Positions 1 to 11,383 of a stretch of 44,168 bases of DNA are shown here, piece after piece. Position 1 is the stretch's first letter, and the number at the start of each line of letters is the position of its first letter. The position numbers and the translations under genes are program-made. Source of the DNA: Verrucomicrobiales bacterium (GTDB lineage Bacteria; Verrucomicrobiota; Verrucomicrobiia; Verrucomicrobiales; DEV007); the NCBI GenBank assembly GCA_024641425.1, contig JAHEDC010000003.1, forward strand, positions 1-44,168, written 5' to 3'. The notes below the pieces were generated by a model that saw only the letters and a program-made list of their open reading frames with translations, had not been told where the DNA came from and ran no database searches.

Positions 1-90
1 CCGAAATGGCGCGTTCTCTCGCATGCCCCGTTTTAGCGGAATCAACTCGTGCTGGCAACGGGATTCGCGGGCGGATTTCGAAAGGCCGTG

Positions 91-1560
91 CTACGCGATG
101 ATCTGTTCGATGGGGTCGGCCCCTTCGACACCGACCAGCTTCTGGTCGAGGCCGCCGTAGAAATAACTGAGGTGGTTGGGATCGAAGCCCATTTGTGCGA
201 GCACGGTGGCGTGGAGGTTCTTGACGTGGAATCGGTCCTTCACGGCGGTTCCTCCGAGTTCGTCGGTTTCCCCGACGCTCACGCCTCCTTTGATGCCCCC
301 GCCGGCCATCCACATCGTGAACCCCGCCGCATTGTGGTCGCGACCGGTGCCCTTGGCATACTCGGCGGTGGGCTGGCGCCCGAACTCACCGCCCCAGATG
401 ACAAGGGTCTCATCGAGAAGACCGCGCTGCTTGAGATCCTTGAGCAAGCCGGCAATCGGCTTGTCCGTGTTTCCGGCGTGGAAGTTGTGGTTCTTCTCCA
501 GATCGCCGTGGGCGTCCCAGTTGTCGTCGTTGTGCGCGCCGCCGGAATAGATCTGGATGAAGCGGACACCGCGCTCGACGAGACGGCGGGCGAGGAGGCA
601 TTTGCGGCCGAAGTCATTCGTCCGCTCCTGATCCATCCCGTAGAGGTGCTTGATCGATTCCGGCTCGTTCTCCACGTCGATGGCCTCGGGCGCGGTGGCC
701 TGCATCTTGTAGGCGAGCTCGTAACTCGCGATCCGGGCGGCGAGGTTGCTGTTATCAGGGCGGCCGTCGTGGTGCCGGGCGTTGAAACGATTGAGATAGT
801 CGATGAGAGTGCGCTGTTCGGGCGCGTCCATGCCCTTCGAATGCTTCAAGTTGAGAATGGGATCCCCCTGGGCGCGGAAGACGGTGCCCTGGTAACTCGC
901 GGGCATGTAGCCCGAGCTCCAGTTCTTGGCTCCGCTGATGGGGCCACCGGTCTTGTCGAGCATGACAACGTACCCGGGAAGATTCTCGTTCACGCTTCCC
1001 AGCCCGTAGTTGACCCACGAACCCAGCGACGGGCGCCCGCTGAGGAGCGAACCGGAGTTCATCATGAGCATGGCCGAACCGTGGATCGGCGAATCGGCGG
1101 TCATCGAATGGATGAAGGCGATGTCGTCGACGCATTCGCCGACATGGGGGAAGAGCTCGGAGACGTATTTTCCGCACTGGCCTTTCCGGGAGAACTGCCA
1201 CTTGGGACCGACGACGCGCCCCTGGTTCTTGTGGCCGCCTCGCCCGAAGGTCTTGATCTCGATCGTCTTGCCGTCGAGCGGATAAAGCTGCGGCTTGTAG
1301 TCGAAGGTATCGACATGGCTCGGGCCACCATACATGAAGAGGAAGATGACCGACTTCGCCTTGCCGAACCCATGCGGCATCCTGGGAGCGAGCGGATTGA
1401 CCGCACCGCCTTCGCTGGAGGCCGCGGCCTTGGAGAAAAAGCCGTCGCCGGCAAGCATCCCGGTGAGCGCGAGCGAGGTGAAGCCGCCGCCGAGCGTCGT
1501 CAGCGATTCCCGCCGGTTCATGCGATGGCAGAATGTTCCTTCGGGGCGATCCGTTTTCAT
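91..1560 (-). CDS. DUF1501 domain-containing exported protein
   Basis: A 489-residue protein of the DUF1501 family, a sulfatase/phosphatase-fold family abundant in Planctomycetota and Verrucomicrobiota whose biochemical role is unsettled. Visible hallmarks are the N-terminal Cys followed by NRRESLTTLGGGF (a twin-arginine-like region), VIFLFMYGGPSHVDTFDYK near residue 73, HSMTADSPIHGS, IQIYSGGAHNDDNWDAH and, in the C-terminal third, WGGEFGRQPTAE with GRDHN. The ATG at 1560 keeps the Cys-RRE region typical of the family; an internal ATG at 1521 is the alternative. It lies 7 bases downstream of the PSD1 gene, so the two are almost certainly cotranscribed, the usual arrangement for these partners. 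Inference: an exported component of a carbohydrate-related catabolic module. Family assignment is firm, function open. Confidence 0.93.
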   Translation of the reverse strand: MKTDRPEGTFCHRMNRRESLTTLGGGFTSLALTGMLAGDGFFSKAAASSEGGAVNPLAPRMPHGFGKAKSVIFLFMYGGPSHVDTFDYKPQLYPLDGKTIEIKTFGRGGHKNQGRVVGPKWQFSRKGQCGKYVSELFPHVGECVDDIAFIHSMTADSPIHGSAMLMMNSGSLLSGRPSLGSWVNYGLGSVNENLPGYVVMLDKTGGPISGAKNWSSGYMPASYQGTVFRAQGDPILNLKHSKGMDAPEQRTLIDYLNRFNARHHDGRPDNSNLAARIASYELAYKMQATAPEAIDVENEPESIKHLYGMDQERTNDFGRKCLLARRLVERGVRFIQIYSGGAHNDDNWDAHGDLEKNHNFHAGNTDKPIAGLLKDLKQRGLLDETLVIWGGEFGRQPTAEYAKGTGRDHNAAGFTMWMAGGGIKGGVSVGETDELGGTAVKDRFHVKNLHATVLAQMGFDPNHLSYFYGGLDQKLVGVEGADPIEQIIA

Positions 1561-1567
1561 GGCAGTG

Positions 1568-4576
<3,009 letters not shown>

Positions 4577-4600
4577 GATGAAGAGGGAATGTCGGGGCGC

Positions 4601-5431
4601 TCAGGCCACCCCAAGGGCTCGGTAGCCGAAACGCTCCGAGATACGCGCGGCGCTCTCGGCGGTCAGCCGACCGAATTCCTCGAAATGCGCCTCGGTAAGA
4701 CGGGTGGAGGGCGCCGTGATCCAGATCGCGGCGATAGGGTAATTGTAAGCGTTCACGATGGCCGCCGCCACACAGTGCTGCCCTTCGAATTCCTCGGAGC
4801 TGTCGATGGCGTAGCCATTCTCGCGGACGCGGTGCAGCTCGCTGTGGAACCCTTCGGTGGTGGTGATCGTCCGGTTGGTGAAACGGGGCATCTTCATGGA
4901 TCGGATAATCCGTTCGGACTCCGCCTCCGGAAGCCGGGCCAGGATCGCCTTTCCGGGTGCGGCAGTGTGCAGATAAAAGCGCAGGCCGGGATCCACCATG
5001 AATTTGAAAGGATGTTTCCCGACGACTTGCTCAAGCACGACGCCTTCATTCCCAAGCAGGGTGCCGATGAGCACCGTCTCCTTGGTCTGGTCGCGCAATT
5101 CGCGCATACTTTCCAGCGAGCGCTCGATGAGACTCTGCTCGCCCGAAGACGAGTGGCCGAGGTGGAAGAACTTCTGGGTCAGGCGGAACGCCTTGTTTCC
5201 CTCGTCACGGTCGAGGTATCCGCGCTCGAACAAGGTGCGGGTGATGCGAAAGACGCTGTTTTTGGGCACACGCATCCGTTCCGCGATCTCCGTTGTGTTC
5301 AGCCCGGCCGGGTAGTCACTGAGGAGTTCCATGATCGTCAGCGCCCGGTCCAGGTTTGGCACCTGGTAGCGCGAGGCCTGGGGCTTGTTGGTTTCCGTTT
5401 CCGTCATTTCCTGCTTGGGGGCACTTGGCAT
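4601..5431 (-). CDS. IclR family transcriptional regulator
   Basis: A 276-residue cytoplasmic regulator. Residues about 25-85 form a winged helix-turn-helix (LDRALTIMELLSDYPAGLN, TTEIAERMRVPKNSVFRIT, LFERGYLDRD) and residues about 100-270 an IclR effector-binding domain (KETVLIGTLLGNEGVVLEQV, LHTAAPGKAILA, GYAIDSSEEFEGQHCVAAA, IAAIWITAPSTRL). IclR proteins usually bind a small metabolite and control adjacent catabolic genes and themselves. Here the gene leads into the PSD1 and DUF1501 genes with a 24-base gap, so it probably controls that operon. A 6-bp-arm inverted repeat lies about 50 bases upstream of the ATG and is a candidate operator. The effector cannot be predicted. Length is normal for the family (about 250-280 residues). 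Confidence 0.95.
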   Translation of the reverse strand: MPSAPKQEMTETETNKPQASRYQVPNLDRALTIMELLSDYPAGLNTTEIAERMRVPKNSVFRITRTLFERGYLDRDEGNKAFRLTQKFFHLGHSSSGEQSLIERSLESMRELRDQTKETVLIGTLLGNEGVVLEQVVGKHPFKFMVDPGLRFYLHTAAPGKAILARLPEAESERIIRSMKMPRFTNRTITTTEGFHSELHRVRENGYAIDSSEEFEGQHCVAAAIVNAYNYPIAAIWITAPSTRLTEAHFEEFGRLTAESAARISERFGYRALGVA

Positions 5432-5483
5432 CGGACTATCTACTTCGCAAACTTGTTTTTTATATAGAACGGTTGGGTTGGGG

Positions 5484-5503
5484 CGAATCTCAACAAGGAT
5501 TCG
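5484..5503 (-). promoter_or_regulatory. Inverted repeat upstream of iclR, candidate operator
   Basis: Perfect arms CGAATC (5484-5489) and GATTCG (5498-5503) are separated by 8 bases, in the 86-base gap between the PQQ gene stop and the iclR start. A TATATA element lies at 5461-5466, between the repeat and the start codon. The position suits autoregulation by IclR. A terminator for the upstream PQQ gene is the alternative, but no T-run follows on the minus strand. Confidence 0.35.
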
Positions 5504-5517
5504 TCCTTCCCCGCGAA

Positions 5518-7566
5518 TTACCGCAATGCCGGGCGCGCAACTTCCCGATACCGGCGCGCGGCAAGTCTAGCGTCGGATGCCCGTGCGTAAAAGGCAAATC
5601 CCTCGACCCGACCCCTCCAGGGGCGGGGCTCGATCCATTCGTCGCCGATGACGAGATGCTGGGCCGTCCAGTTTGAGAAATCACCCGTGACGCGACCCGT
5701 CTCGCGGTAGACCTCAGCTCCGTTCAGGTAGCATGCCACGGTGCCGTTGCCGTAGCTGACAAGGCAATGGTAGGGACGCCCCGCCTCGATCGTGCAAAGA
5801 ACGGACTCGGGCTCCATGCCGTTCGCACCGGTAGCCGGGGTGCGGAGGCGGAGGACAAGGGCGTCCCGTTCCTGCCCGAGGGTCACGTTTCGAGAGTAGG
5901 GACTCTCGGAAAAAGTGAGAATCCGCGCCGGGCCATCCTGCTCGGTATCGGCGGCACTGAAGACCATCTCGATGGTGAGGGCGCCGGCCTTCCGGAAGGC
6001 ATTGCAGAGGGCCTCCTCATTCCCCGTAAGGACAAAGCCACCCCCATCCGGACGCAGGCTTCCGTCGGCGTCCACTTTAGCCTCTCCCCGTGCCCCGAGG
6101 CTCCAACGGCCCACCCGCGCGAGTTCACCGGAAAATCCTCGCTTTCCGCCTCCTTTTTTCCAGGCGAGGATGGAGTCGGGTTCGTTTGCTGGCCAGGCGG
6201 TGAGATCAAATCCTGCGGCGAGGGGAGGTTTCACGGGAATCGGGGCCGGCTTCGATACCGCTTCCGCGAGGCGGGCGCGGGCCTCCTTGCCGACGGCAAG
6301 ACATTTCAGGTTCCCCGCACGGTCCTTGCAGAAGATCCGCCCACCGGCGAGCACGACATGCGGCCAAGCCATGTCGCGCAGGACGCCCTTCCGCTCGGCG
6401 AGAACCGTGAACGCGTCCGGCGCTCGGCCCGCACCTTCGACGAGCGTGAGATCGCCGTCGTTCGCCCACACAAGGAGCCGATTGTCGCCGGTCAGAATGA
6501 GCGAGCAGGCCTCGCTGAATTTTCCTCCCGACCAACGAACCTTGCCCGTCCCCGCGTCCAGGCAACGGAGACCCTTGCTGCCAAGGTAGAGGAAGTCTCC
6601 GTCGACGACCGGACTGCAGACCCCCGAGGACTCCCCGCTCCGCCAGACCGGGCGCAACTTTTCCCCGCCCGGGGCGAGCGCAGCCGTGGCGCTGATGTTG
6701 TAATCACTCGTCGCGATGATCGAGCCGTCCGCGAGCACGGCGGGCGTGGCAATATTGTTGATGAAATCCGTCGCCCAGGGAAAGGCCCCGATTTCACGGC
6801 CAGCCGAAATCTCAGTCACCACCACCTGGGTCGCGGTGAGAGAGACCACACAGGGTTTTCCCGCCACGCGAACGGGCACCAGTCCGCCCGCATGACCCGC
6901 CGCGTCCCGGTTTTGCGAGCCCCAGAGCAGTTTCCCGGTCGTCTTCTCAAAGGCGAGGATGTTTCCCCTCTTCGGATCCCCTCCGCCGACGAGCAGCCGC
7001 GCGCCAACCACCATCGGGGCCGTGGCATAGCCGTAATCACGACGGCTGCCCGCGCGCTCGGTAACCTGCGGACGCTGGGGAATGCCATAGGCCTCGTAGA
7101 GATTCAGGTTCCAGACCGGTGCGCCGTTCTTCGCCGTATCCCAACAGCGAAGATCCCCGTCGATTCCCAAGGTGTAAAGCATCCCTGTTTCGGGATCGAA
7201 CTCCGGCGTCGCGCTCGGACCGCGGTAGAAGTTCTTGTCCCCCGTCGAATGGCGCCCATAATCCGGTGCCTTGTACGACTGCTCCCAGAGAGGGCTCCCG
7301 TTCCCGACGTCGAGTGAGGAAACCGTTTCAACGGATTCTTTGTATCCCAGAGCGTAAACCCTGTCACCAACGACCAGCACGGAGGAGGAACCCTGGCCCA
7401 CCTTGGCCGACCAGAGCTCGTCAGGCGGCCAGGCGCCTTCTTCCCAGCCGGAGCTTTCAGTGGTCGTTCCGTCGCGATGCGCGCCCCGCCAGTGGGGCCA
7501 GTCGTCAGCGGCAATCGGAAGGGAGAGAAGGGGAATGAGAAGGACGGCGGAGGCGAGGCGCTGCAT
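5518..7566 (-). CDS. PQQ-like beta-propeller protein with C-terminal LamG/concanavalin-like domain
   Basis: A 682-residue exported protein. A signal peptide (about 1-21, LLIPLLSLPIAADD) precedes WPHWRGAHRDG, the standard opening of the PQQ-propeller family in Planctomycetota and Verrucomicrobiota. Repeated propeller-blade strands follow up to about residue 430 (GSSSVLVVGDRVYALGY, GMLYTLGIDGDLRCWD, GDFLYLGSKGLRCLDAGTG). The last about 200 residues form a LamG/concanavalin A-like domain (FRKAGALTIEMVFSAADT, YHCLVSYGNGTVACYLNGAE, WRGRVEGFAFYARA). Such proteins sit in the periplasm or at the surface; real PQQ binding is not shown by the sequence. It lies just upstream of iclR-PSD1-DUF1501 on the same strand and probably belongs to that module. 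The ATG at 7566 gives a good signal peptide but has no visible Shine-Dalgarno. Confidence 0.9.
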   Translation of the reverse strand: MQRLASAVLLIPLLSLPIAADDWPHWRGAHRDGTTTESSGWEEGAWPPDELWSAKVGQGSSSVLVVGDRVYALGYKESVETVSSLDVGNGSPLWEQSYKAPDYGRHSTGDKNFYRGPSATPEFDPETGMLYTLGIDGDLRCWDTAKNGAPVWNLNLYEAYGIPQRPQVTERAGSRRDYGYATAPMVVGARLLVGGGDPKRGNILAFEKTTGKLLWGSQNRDAAGHAGGLVPVRVAGKPCVVSLTATQVVVTEISAGREIGAFPWATDFINNIATPAVLADGSIIATSDYNISATAALAPGGEKLRPVWRSGESSGVCSPVVDGDFLYLGSKGLRCLDAGTGKVRWSGGKFSEACSLILTGDNRLLVWANDGDLTLVEGAGRAPDAFTVLAERKGVLRDMAWPHVVLAGGRIFCKDRAGNLKCLAVGKEARARLAEAVSKPAPIPVKPPLAAGFDLTAWPANEPDSILAWKKGGGKRGFSGELARVGRWSLGARGEAKVDADGSLRPDGGGFVLTGNEEALCNAFRKAGALTIEMVFSAADTEQDGPARILTFSESPYSRNVTLGQERDALVLRLRTPATGANGMEPESVLCTIEAGRPYHCLVSYGNGTVACYLNGAEVYRETGRVTGDFSNWTAQHLVIGDEWIEPRPWRGRVEGFAFYARASDARLAARRYREVARPALR

Positions 7567-7670
7567 GGCGGGGACGGGTGGAAAATGGACTCGGGGAGAC
7601 AGAGAGGCCGCTCTTGAAGCAAAGCGCTCCTTTCTGATACGGCCGGGCCCGGGGAAAACTTGCTTCGTAA

Positions 7671-7732
7671 TTATTGATTACATTAAAATTCTAATAATAT
7701 TTGATTCTAAAATATCGAGCGCTATTTTAAAA
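7671..7732. promoter_or_regulatory. AT-rich divergent promoter region
   Basis: Between the divergently oriented PQQ gene and the LptA-like gene lies an approximately 60-base stretch that is strikingly A/T rich in an otherwise GC-rich window. It holds TTGATT twice (7674-7679 and 7701-7706), TAATAT (7695-7700) and TATTTT (7723-7728). TTGATT with TATTTT 16 bases later would fit a promoter reading right, which would leave almost no leader before the GTG at 7738. Exact promoter boxes are uncertain. Confidence 0.4.
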
Positions 7733-7737
7733 ACATC

Positions 7738-9456
7738 GTGCGTACACCTTCCAGGATCAGAAACTACCGCCATGTGCTCCTCATATCCCTGTGGAGTGCC
7801 TTCGCCGTGTGGCCTGACAGGTCCGCCACTGCGACGGGCGAGGTATCGGCGGACGAGCAGCGTCTCAGGGATCTTTTCCTTCAGGTTCGCGAAGAGAACC
7901 GCCGCGAGGGCCTTACCCAACCGCTGCCGGCGGCAACCCCTGCCACTCCTCAGAAACCGCGCCCCCAGGAAACCACCGCGCCGAAGCCCCCGTCGCAAAC
8001 CACGCCCGGGAGCCCGGCCAAACCCCGCACTCCTCCGCAGCCTGTCGACAGGGAACCAAGCCATTCCGGTCACAGCAGTCCTTCCCCACCAGCCGCACCC
8101 CCAGCGCCGTCCAAGGCGAAGCGCGGGGTCGCAGCCGCGCCACTCCCGAAACCGGCACCACGCACCAGGCCGGAACCACCACAGCCCGCACCTTCGCGTG
8201 AGACGGACTCGACCGAAGGCCTCGGGCAGAAAGTCCGAGATCTCGCCAGCAACCTGCACGAGCGGCTCTCGTCCCTTCCCCGCACGCCACAAAGCCACGC
8301 CATGGAAACGGCGGATTCCGCGCCTCCCGTTCCCGGCCCTGAATCGGAGCTCGTTCCCATCACCCGGTCAAAACCGAAAGCCATTCCGACGACTCTCGCA
8401 AGGAAGCCGGACGAGAATCGCCCGACTCCCGTGCCGAAGATCGCGCCCGAGAATCCCGTCAAACCCGGGTCTCCGGCTCCAGCCCTCGATTCGACGGAAT
8501 CCTCCCCCGCGAAACTCATGACGAAGGTTGGCCGGACGGTTCCCGAGGTCGACACCGACTCCTTGCTCGGCGAGAAGAGCATTGACCTGAAAATCGACGA
8601 ACCAGCCCGCCGGGAAAGCCTCGCCGCCACCGCCGAGTCGATCCGTCGTTCCCTCCTCGAAGACGACAAGACCGGGACCAAAACCGTCGCGACCGCGAAG
8701 GCCAAGCCAGCCGCACCCTCGAGCGGTCCGATCCCTGTCCCCGTGGCGCCGAAAACCAGCGCCGCAAGAGAGGGACGGCCGTTTGCCGGGGGAATGACCG
8801 GCGCGGTTTTCGAGCGCTTCGTCCACCAGGCGATGACCCTCGGCACGACCGCCGTAATTGCCACGAAACCCGGGCACCCCACCCTTGTGGAACCCGAACT
8901 GAGTCCCGCTCCCGAAGCGGCCGAATCCCTTGAGGCACCGACACCCCAGGATCCCGAGGATGACGTGCCCGCCTATGTGAGGGCCGCCCGAAAGTTCGCC
9001 GAACCTATCGAGAACTTTCCCGCCCTCCCGGAGAACAACCAACCGCCCGGTCTCAACGACTTCGTGATCAGCGCGACCCACCAGACCGATTTCGATATGA
9101 AGTCGTCCTCCATCACCTTCGCCGGGCACGTGATGGTCGAGTCCTCCCGCTTCCACCTCACCTGCGACAAATTCGTTGTTCACATGCTCCCCGAACAGAA
9201 AGGGATGGAATACGGCGAAGCCCTCGGGAACGTCGTGATCCGCATGATGGAGAATCACGAGCCAACCGGCCATACCGGTCTCGCACGCAGGGCCGTCTAC
9301 CGGCCGGACGACGGCGAGATCGTTCTCAGCGGTTGGCCGCGCATCGTGGAGGAGACCAAGGAGCTGGTCGGCATCACCGCCGACGCGCAGATGATCCTCA
9401 CCACGTCCGGGAGCGTCCGAACGATCGGCCGGAACCGCACCATCCTGAAGCAATAA
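7738..9456 (+). CDS. Proline-rich exported protein with C-terminal LptA/OstA-like domain
   Basis: A 572-residue protein from a GTG start. A basic N-terminus and hydrophobic segment (about residues 12-22) look like a signal peptide. Residues about 50-420 are low-complexity and rich in Pro, Ala, Lys and Thr, probably unstructured. The last about 140 residues resemble the OstA/LptA fold that shuttles lipopolysaccharide across the periplasm: FVISATHQTDFDMKSSSITF, AGHVMVESSRFHLTCDKFVV, then EALGNVVIRM, AVYRPDDGEIVLSGWPRI and MILTTSGSVRTIGRNRTILK, matching the LptA pattern of removing, tracking and reporting on beta-strand repeats. LptA itself is only about 180 residues, so the long tether is unusual. 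Start choice is uncertain (a second in-frame GTG lies at 7771). Domain assignment is by pattern and moderately confident. Confidence 0.78.
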   Translation: MRTPSRIRNYRHVLLISLWSAFAVWPDRSATATGEVSADEQRLRDLFLQVREENRREGLTQPLPAATPATPQKPRPQETTAPKPPSQTTPGSPAKPRTPPQPVDREPSHSGHSSPSPPAAPPAPSKAKRGVAAAPLPKPAPRTRPEPPQPAPSRETDSTEGLGQKVRDLASNLHERLSSLPRTPQSHAMETADSAPPVPGPESELVPITRSKPKAIPTTLARKPDENRPTPVPKIAPENPVKPGSPAPALDSTESSPAKLMTKVGRTVPEVDTDSLLGEKSIDLKIDEPARRESLAATAESIRRSLLEDDKTGTKTVATAKAKPAAPSSGPIPVPVAPKTSAAREGRPFAGGMTGAVFERFVHQAMTLGTTAVIATKPGHPTLVEPELSPAPEAAESLEAPTPQDPEDDVPAYVRAARKFAEPIENFPALPENNQPPGLNDFVISATHQTDFDMKSSSITFAGHVMVESSRFHLTCDKFVVHMLPEQKGMEYGEALGNVVIRMMENHEPTGHTGLARRAVYRPDDGEIVLSGWPRIVEETKELVGITADAQMILTTSGSVRTIGRNRTILKQ

Positions 9457-9509
9457 CGCGTGAATTATTCTGGCGCGGCGGTCGCGGCTTCCCTATGATG
9501 AATGCCATC

Positions 9510-9917
9510 ATGAGTGAACCCGCCGATGCGCAGGAATTCGACGTCATCGTCCATCCCCTGGACGACGGAAGCTACTGGGCGGAAGTCGACGGCCTCCCTG
9601 GCTGCCTCACCCAGGCGACCAGTTACACCGACATCCTCACGCGCGTCCGCGACGCGCACGACGCCTGCCTCTTGGTTTTGACCCCGGCGCTCACTGCCGA
9701 GGGAGGCGGCCTCAAGGCGGCCTCGCTGAAGGACCTCCACACCGCCGGTGCCCTCGCCGGCGCCCTGCTCGCCGCCGGCTGGCAAATCGCCGCCCAGGGT
9801 CGTTACCACATCGTCTTTACGACGCTCGGTCGTGACGAGCGCATTTCCGTCCCCACTGACCCGGAAACCATTCTCAACGACGGCTACCTCGGAGGTATCA
9901 GGAGACTCTTCGAATAG
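9510..9917 (+). CDS. Single-chain HicB-HicA-like protein
   Basis: A 135-residue protein from the ATG at 9510; in-frame ATGs at 9495 and 9498 are alternatives. Residues about 9-56 match the HicB antitoxin fold (FDVIVHPLDDGSYWAEVDGL then PGCLTQATSYTDILTRV). After a linker, residues about 74-135 follow the HicA toxin (double-stranded-RNA-binding-like) pattern: a helix with LLAAGW, a GRYHIVF strand, a further strand with ISVP, and GYLGGIRRLF. HicA toxins carry the catalytic His in a GSHH motif; here the aligned site reads GRYH, so the catalytic His appears replaced by Tyr99, though His100 follows. HicB usually ends in a DNA-binding domain, which is absent. No separate hicA is adjacent. Likely not an active toxin; perhaps a domesticated or self-contained RNA-binding protein. 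HicB part is firm, HicA part is my inference. Confidence 0.8.
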   Translation: MSEPADAQEFDVIVHPLDDGSYWAEVDGLPGCLTQATSYTDILTRVRDAHDACLLVLTPALTAEGGGLKAASLKDLHTAGALAGALLAAGWQIAAQGRYHIVFTTLGRDERISVPTDPETILNDGYLGGIRRLFE

Positions 9918-10088
9918 CGTTTGAAGCGATCGACGGGAACCTTTCCCCTTGCGTCCGCCGCCCCCTCGATCTAATCTTAGGCTTCCCTTGGGGGGGAATA
10001 TCAGTCTCACGTCCTTTCAGCCTCTTGGCTTTTCGGGCGTGGGGCTGTGTCTTTTACGGGGCAAACGAGGCACCCGCCGGGCCAGGCC

Positions 10089-10799
10089 TCAACTTTCCTC
10101 TTCGCCGTCCTGAAGCGCCCGCACCAGGCGCTTCACCCGCTGGGGCCTCGGGATGTTCTCGAAGGCCACATCCACCGCATCCCCGACCGAGGAGAATTCA
10201 ACGGTTCCGACGCCCAGGAATCCACGCAAGCCGGCCCGGCGCACGTTGATCGCCCGCACGTCCCGGATCAACACCTCGTTCGAGCTCTTTACCACGAGCC
10301 CCCAGATCACCTCGACCCGTCGCGGCGTAACCACGTATTGCCGCGTCCCGCGGTCCACGAGAATGAAGCACACCGCCCCGACCGCGAGGGCCGAACCGAT
10401 GATGAAATACCAGAGGCTCTGCGGACCAAGGAGATAGCCGCCCACCCCACACCCGACCGCGGCAAGGAGCGAAAACGGGTAGTTCAGCATCGACGGATGC
10501 CCGGAGTAGAGAAGCCGGCCTGGCGGCGGGGGCAAATCCTTTGCATCGTCCTCGAAGTCATCTTCGCCCTCACTCTCACTGCCCTCCCCCTCGTCTTCCC
10601 AATCCTCATCTTGGTCGTCCTCTTCCTCACCCGGCACCACCTCGAAGATCTCGCTCAATCGCCGCCGCCTCGCGCTTCCCACAGGCTGGCAGAAATCGTC
10701 GAAGTCCAATTCCTCCGACTCGAGCATTTCCCGAACCTCCGCCACTTCGTAGGGCCCCTCCCGCTTCCCTCCAACGTAGATGTAAAGCTGCCGTCCCAT
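10089..10799 (-). CDS. GYF_2 domain / bacterial PH (bPH2) membrane protein
   Basis: A 236-residue protein. Residues about 4-53 form a GYF_2 (DUF4339) domain (YIYVGGKREGPYEVAEVREM), a peptide-binding module common in Planctomycetota and Verrucomicrobiota. A very acidic linker (about 55-88, mostly Glu and Asp) follows, then two transmembrane helices (about 105-125 and 130-150) and a bacterial pleckstrin-like YdbS/bPH2 domain (RQYVVTPRRVEVIWGLV, EVLIRDVRAINVRRAGLRGF, VGTVEFSSVGDAVDVAFENI). Likely an inner-membrane adaptor; partner unknown. It lies 25 bases downstream of the YbjN-like gene on the same strand and probably shares its transcript. The about 170-base gap to the HicBA-like gene, which converges on it, shows no convincing terminator. 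Confidence 0.88.
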   Translation of the reverse strand: MGRQLYIYVGGKREGPYEVAEVREMLESEELDFDDFCQPVGSARRRRLSEIFEVVPGEEEDDQDEDWEDEGEGSESEGEDDFEDDAKDLPPPPGRLLYSGHPSMLNYPFSLLAAVGCGVGGYLLGPQSLWYFIIGSALAVGAVCFILVDRGTRQYVVTPRRVEVIWGLVVKSSNEVLIRDVRAINVRRAGLRGFLGVGTVEFSSVGDAVDVAFENIPRPQRVKRLVRALQDGEEES

Positions 10800-10824
10800 T
10801 GCAGAATGCGCTTCTCCGGTAGGC

Positions 10825-11322
10825 TCAATCCGCCGCGCCGCCCGCGTCCGGTCGCAGATCCTCCCGTCGCAGAAGGTGGATGAGGTTCAAGCCCCGCAGG
10901 GCGGGCTCCGGCGTCCTTTCGATTTCCCCGAGAAGGGGCGTCAATCGATCCGTTTCCGCGACGACCATCCGCACGAGACCAGCGAGAAGTTCGGGCTCCG
11001 CGCCCGAACCATCGAAGACATTGGAAACGCGGAACATGACCGCCCCGGTGTCCCAGTCCATCTCCATATTCCCCACCGTCAATTCCTTGTTCCCGCGCAT
11101 GAGCAGCTCCGCCACGGCCGTTCTCCGAGCAGCCGAGACCGTGACCGAAGCGGTCGAGACGATCGAAACGATGCCCATTTCAGGGAAAACCTGCACATGG
11201 AGCGAGACCTTGGCATGGTGGGCCTCGAAGTCCGCCTCCAGCACCTCGCGCCCCTCCACCGGACGGTAGAACCATCCGGCCCGGACAAAGGCCTCGCGTG
11301 TCTGTTGGAAAAGCGGTGACAT
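10825..11322 (-). CDS. YbjN-like domain protein
   Basis: A 165-residue cytoplasmic protein resembling the YbjN / type III secretion chaperone-like fold: an N-terminal helix (LFQQTREAFVRAGWFYRPV), a run of beta-strands (KVSLHVQVFPEMGIVSIVST), a helix (RRTAVAELLMRGNKELTVG), then GNMEMDWDTGAVMFRVSNVF and an amphipathic helix (LLAGLVRMVVAETDRLTPLL). The pattern of helix, strands, helix and short strands with a GNFE/GNME-type motif is characteristic of YbjN proteins, whose function is poorly defined. It is followed on the same strand by the GYF_2/PH gene and is divergent from the CoA-binding gene, 61 bases away. No secretion system is visible in the window, so a secretion-chaperone role is unlikely. 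Confidence 0.8.
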   Translation of the reverse strand: MSPLFQQTREAFVRAGWFYRPVEGREVLEADFEAHHAKVSLHVQVFPEMGIVSIVSTASVTVSAARRTAVAELLMRGNKELTVGNMEMDWDTGAVMFRVSNVFDGSGAEPELLAGLVRMVVAETDRLTPLLGEIERTPEPALRGLNLIHLLRREDLRPDAGGAAD

Positions 11323-11383
11323 TTCCGCTATCTATAGACTGTTTTCCGCATTCCCGTCCACTTTCCATTCCCCAACCCACCCA

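Noticed and set aside
9918-10088. Possible terminator between the HicBA-like and GYF_2 genes
   Set aside because: Only short C-rich and G-rich runs are seen; no convincing stem with a T-run.
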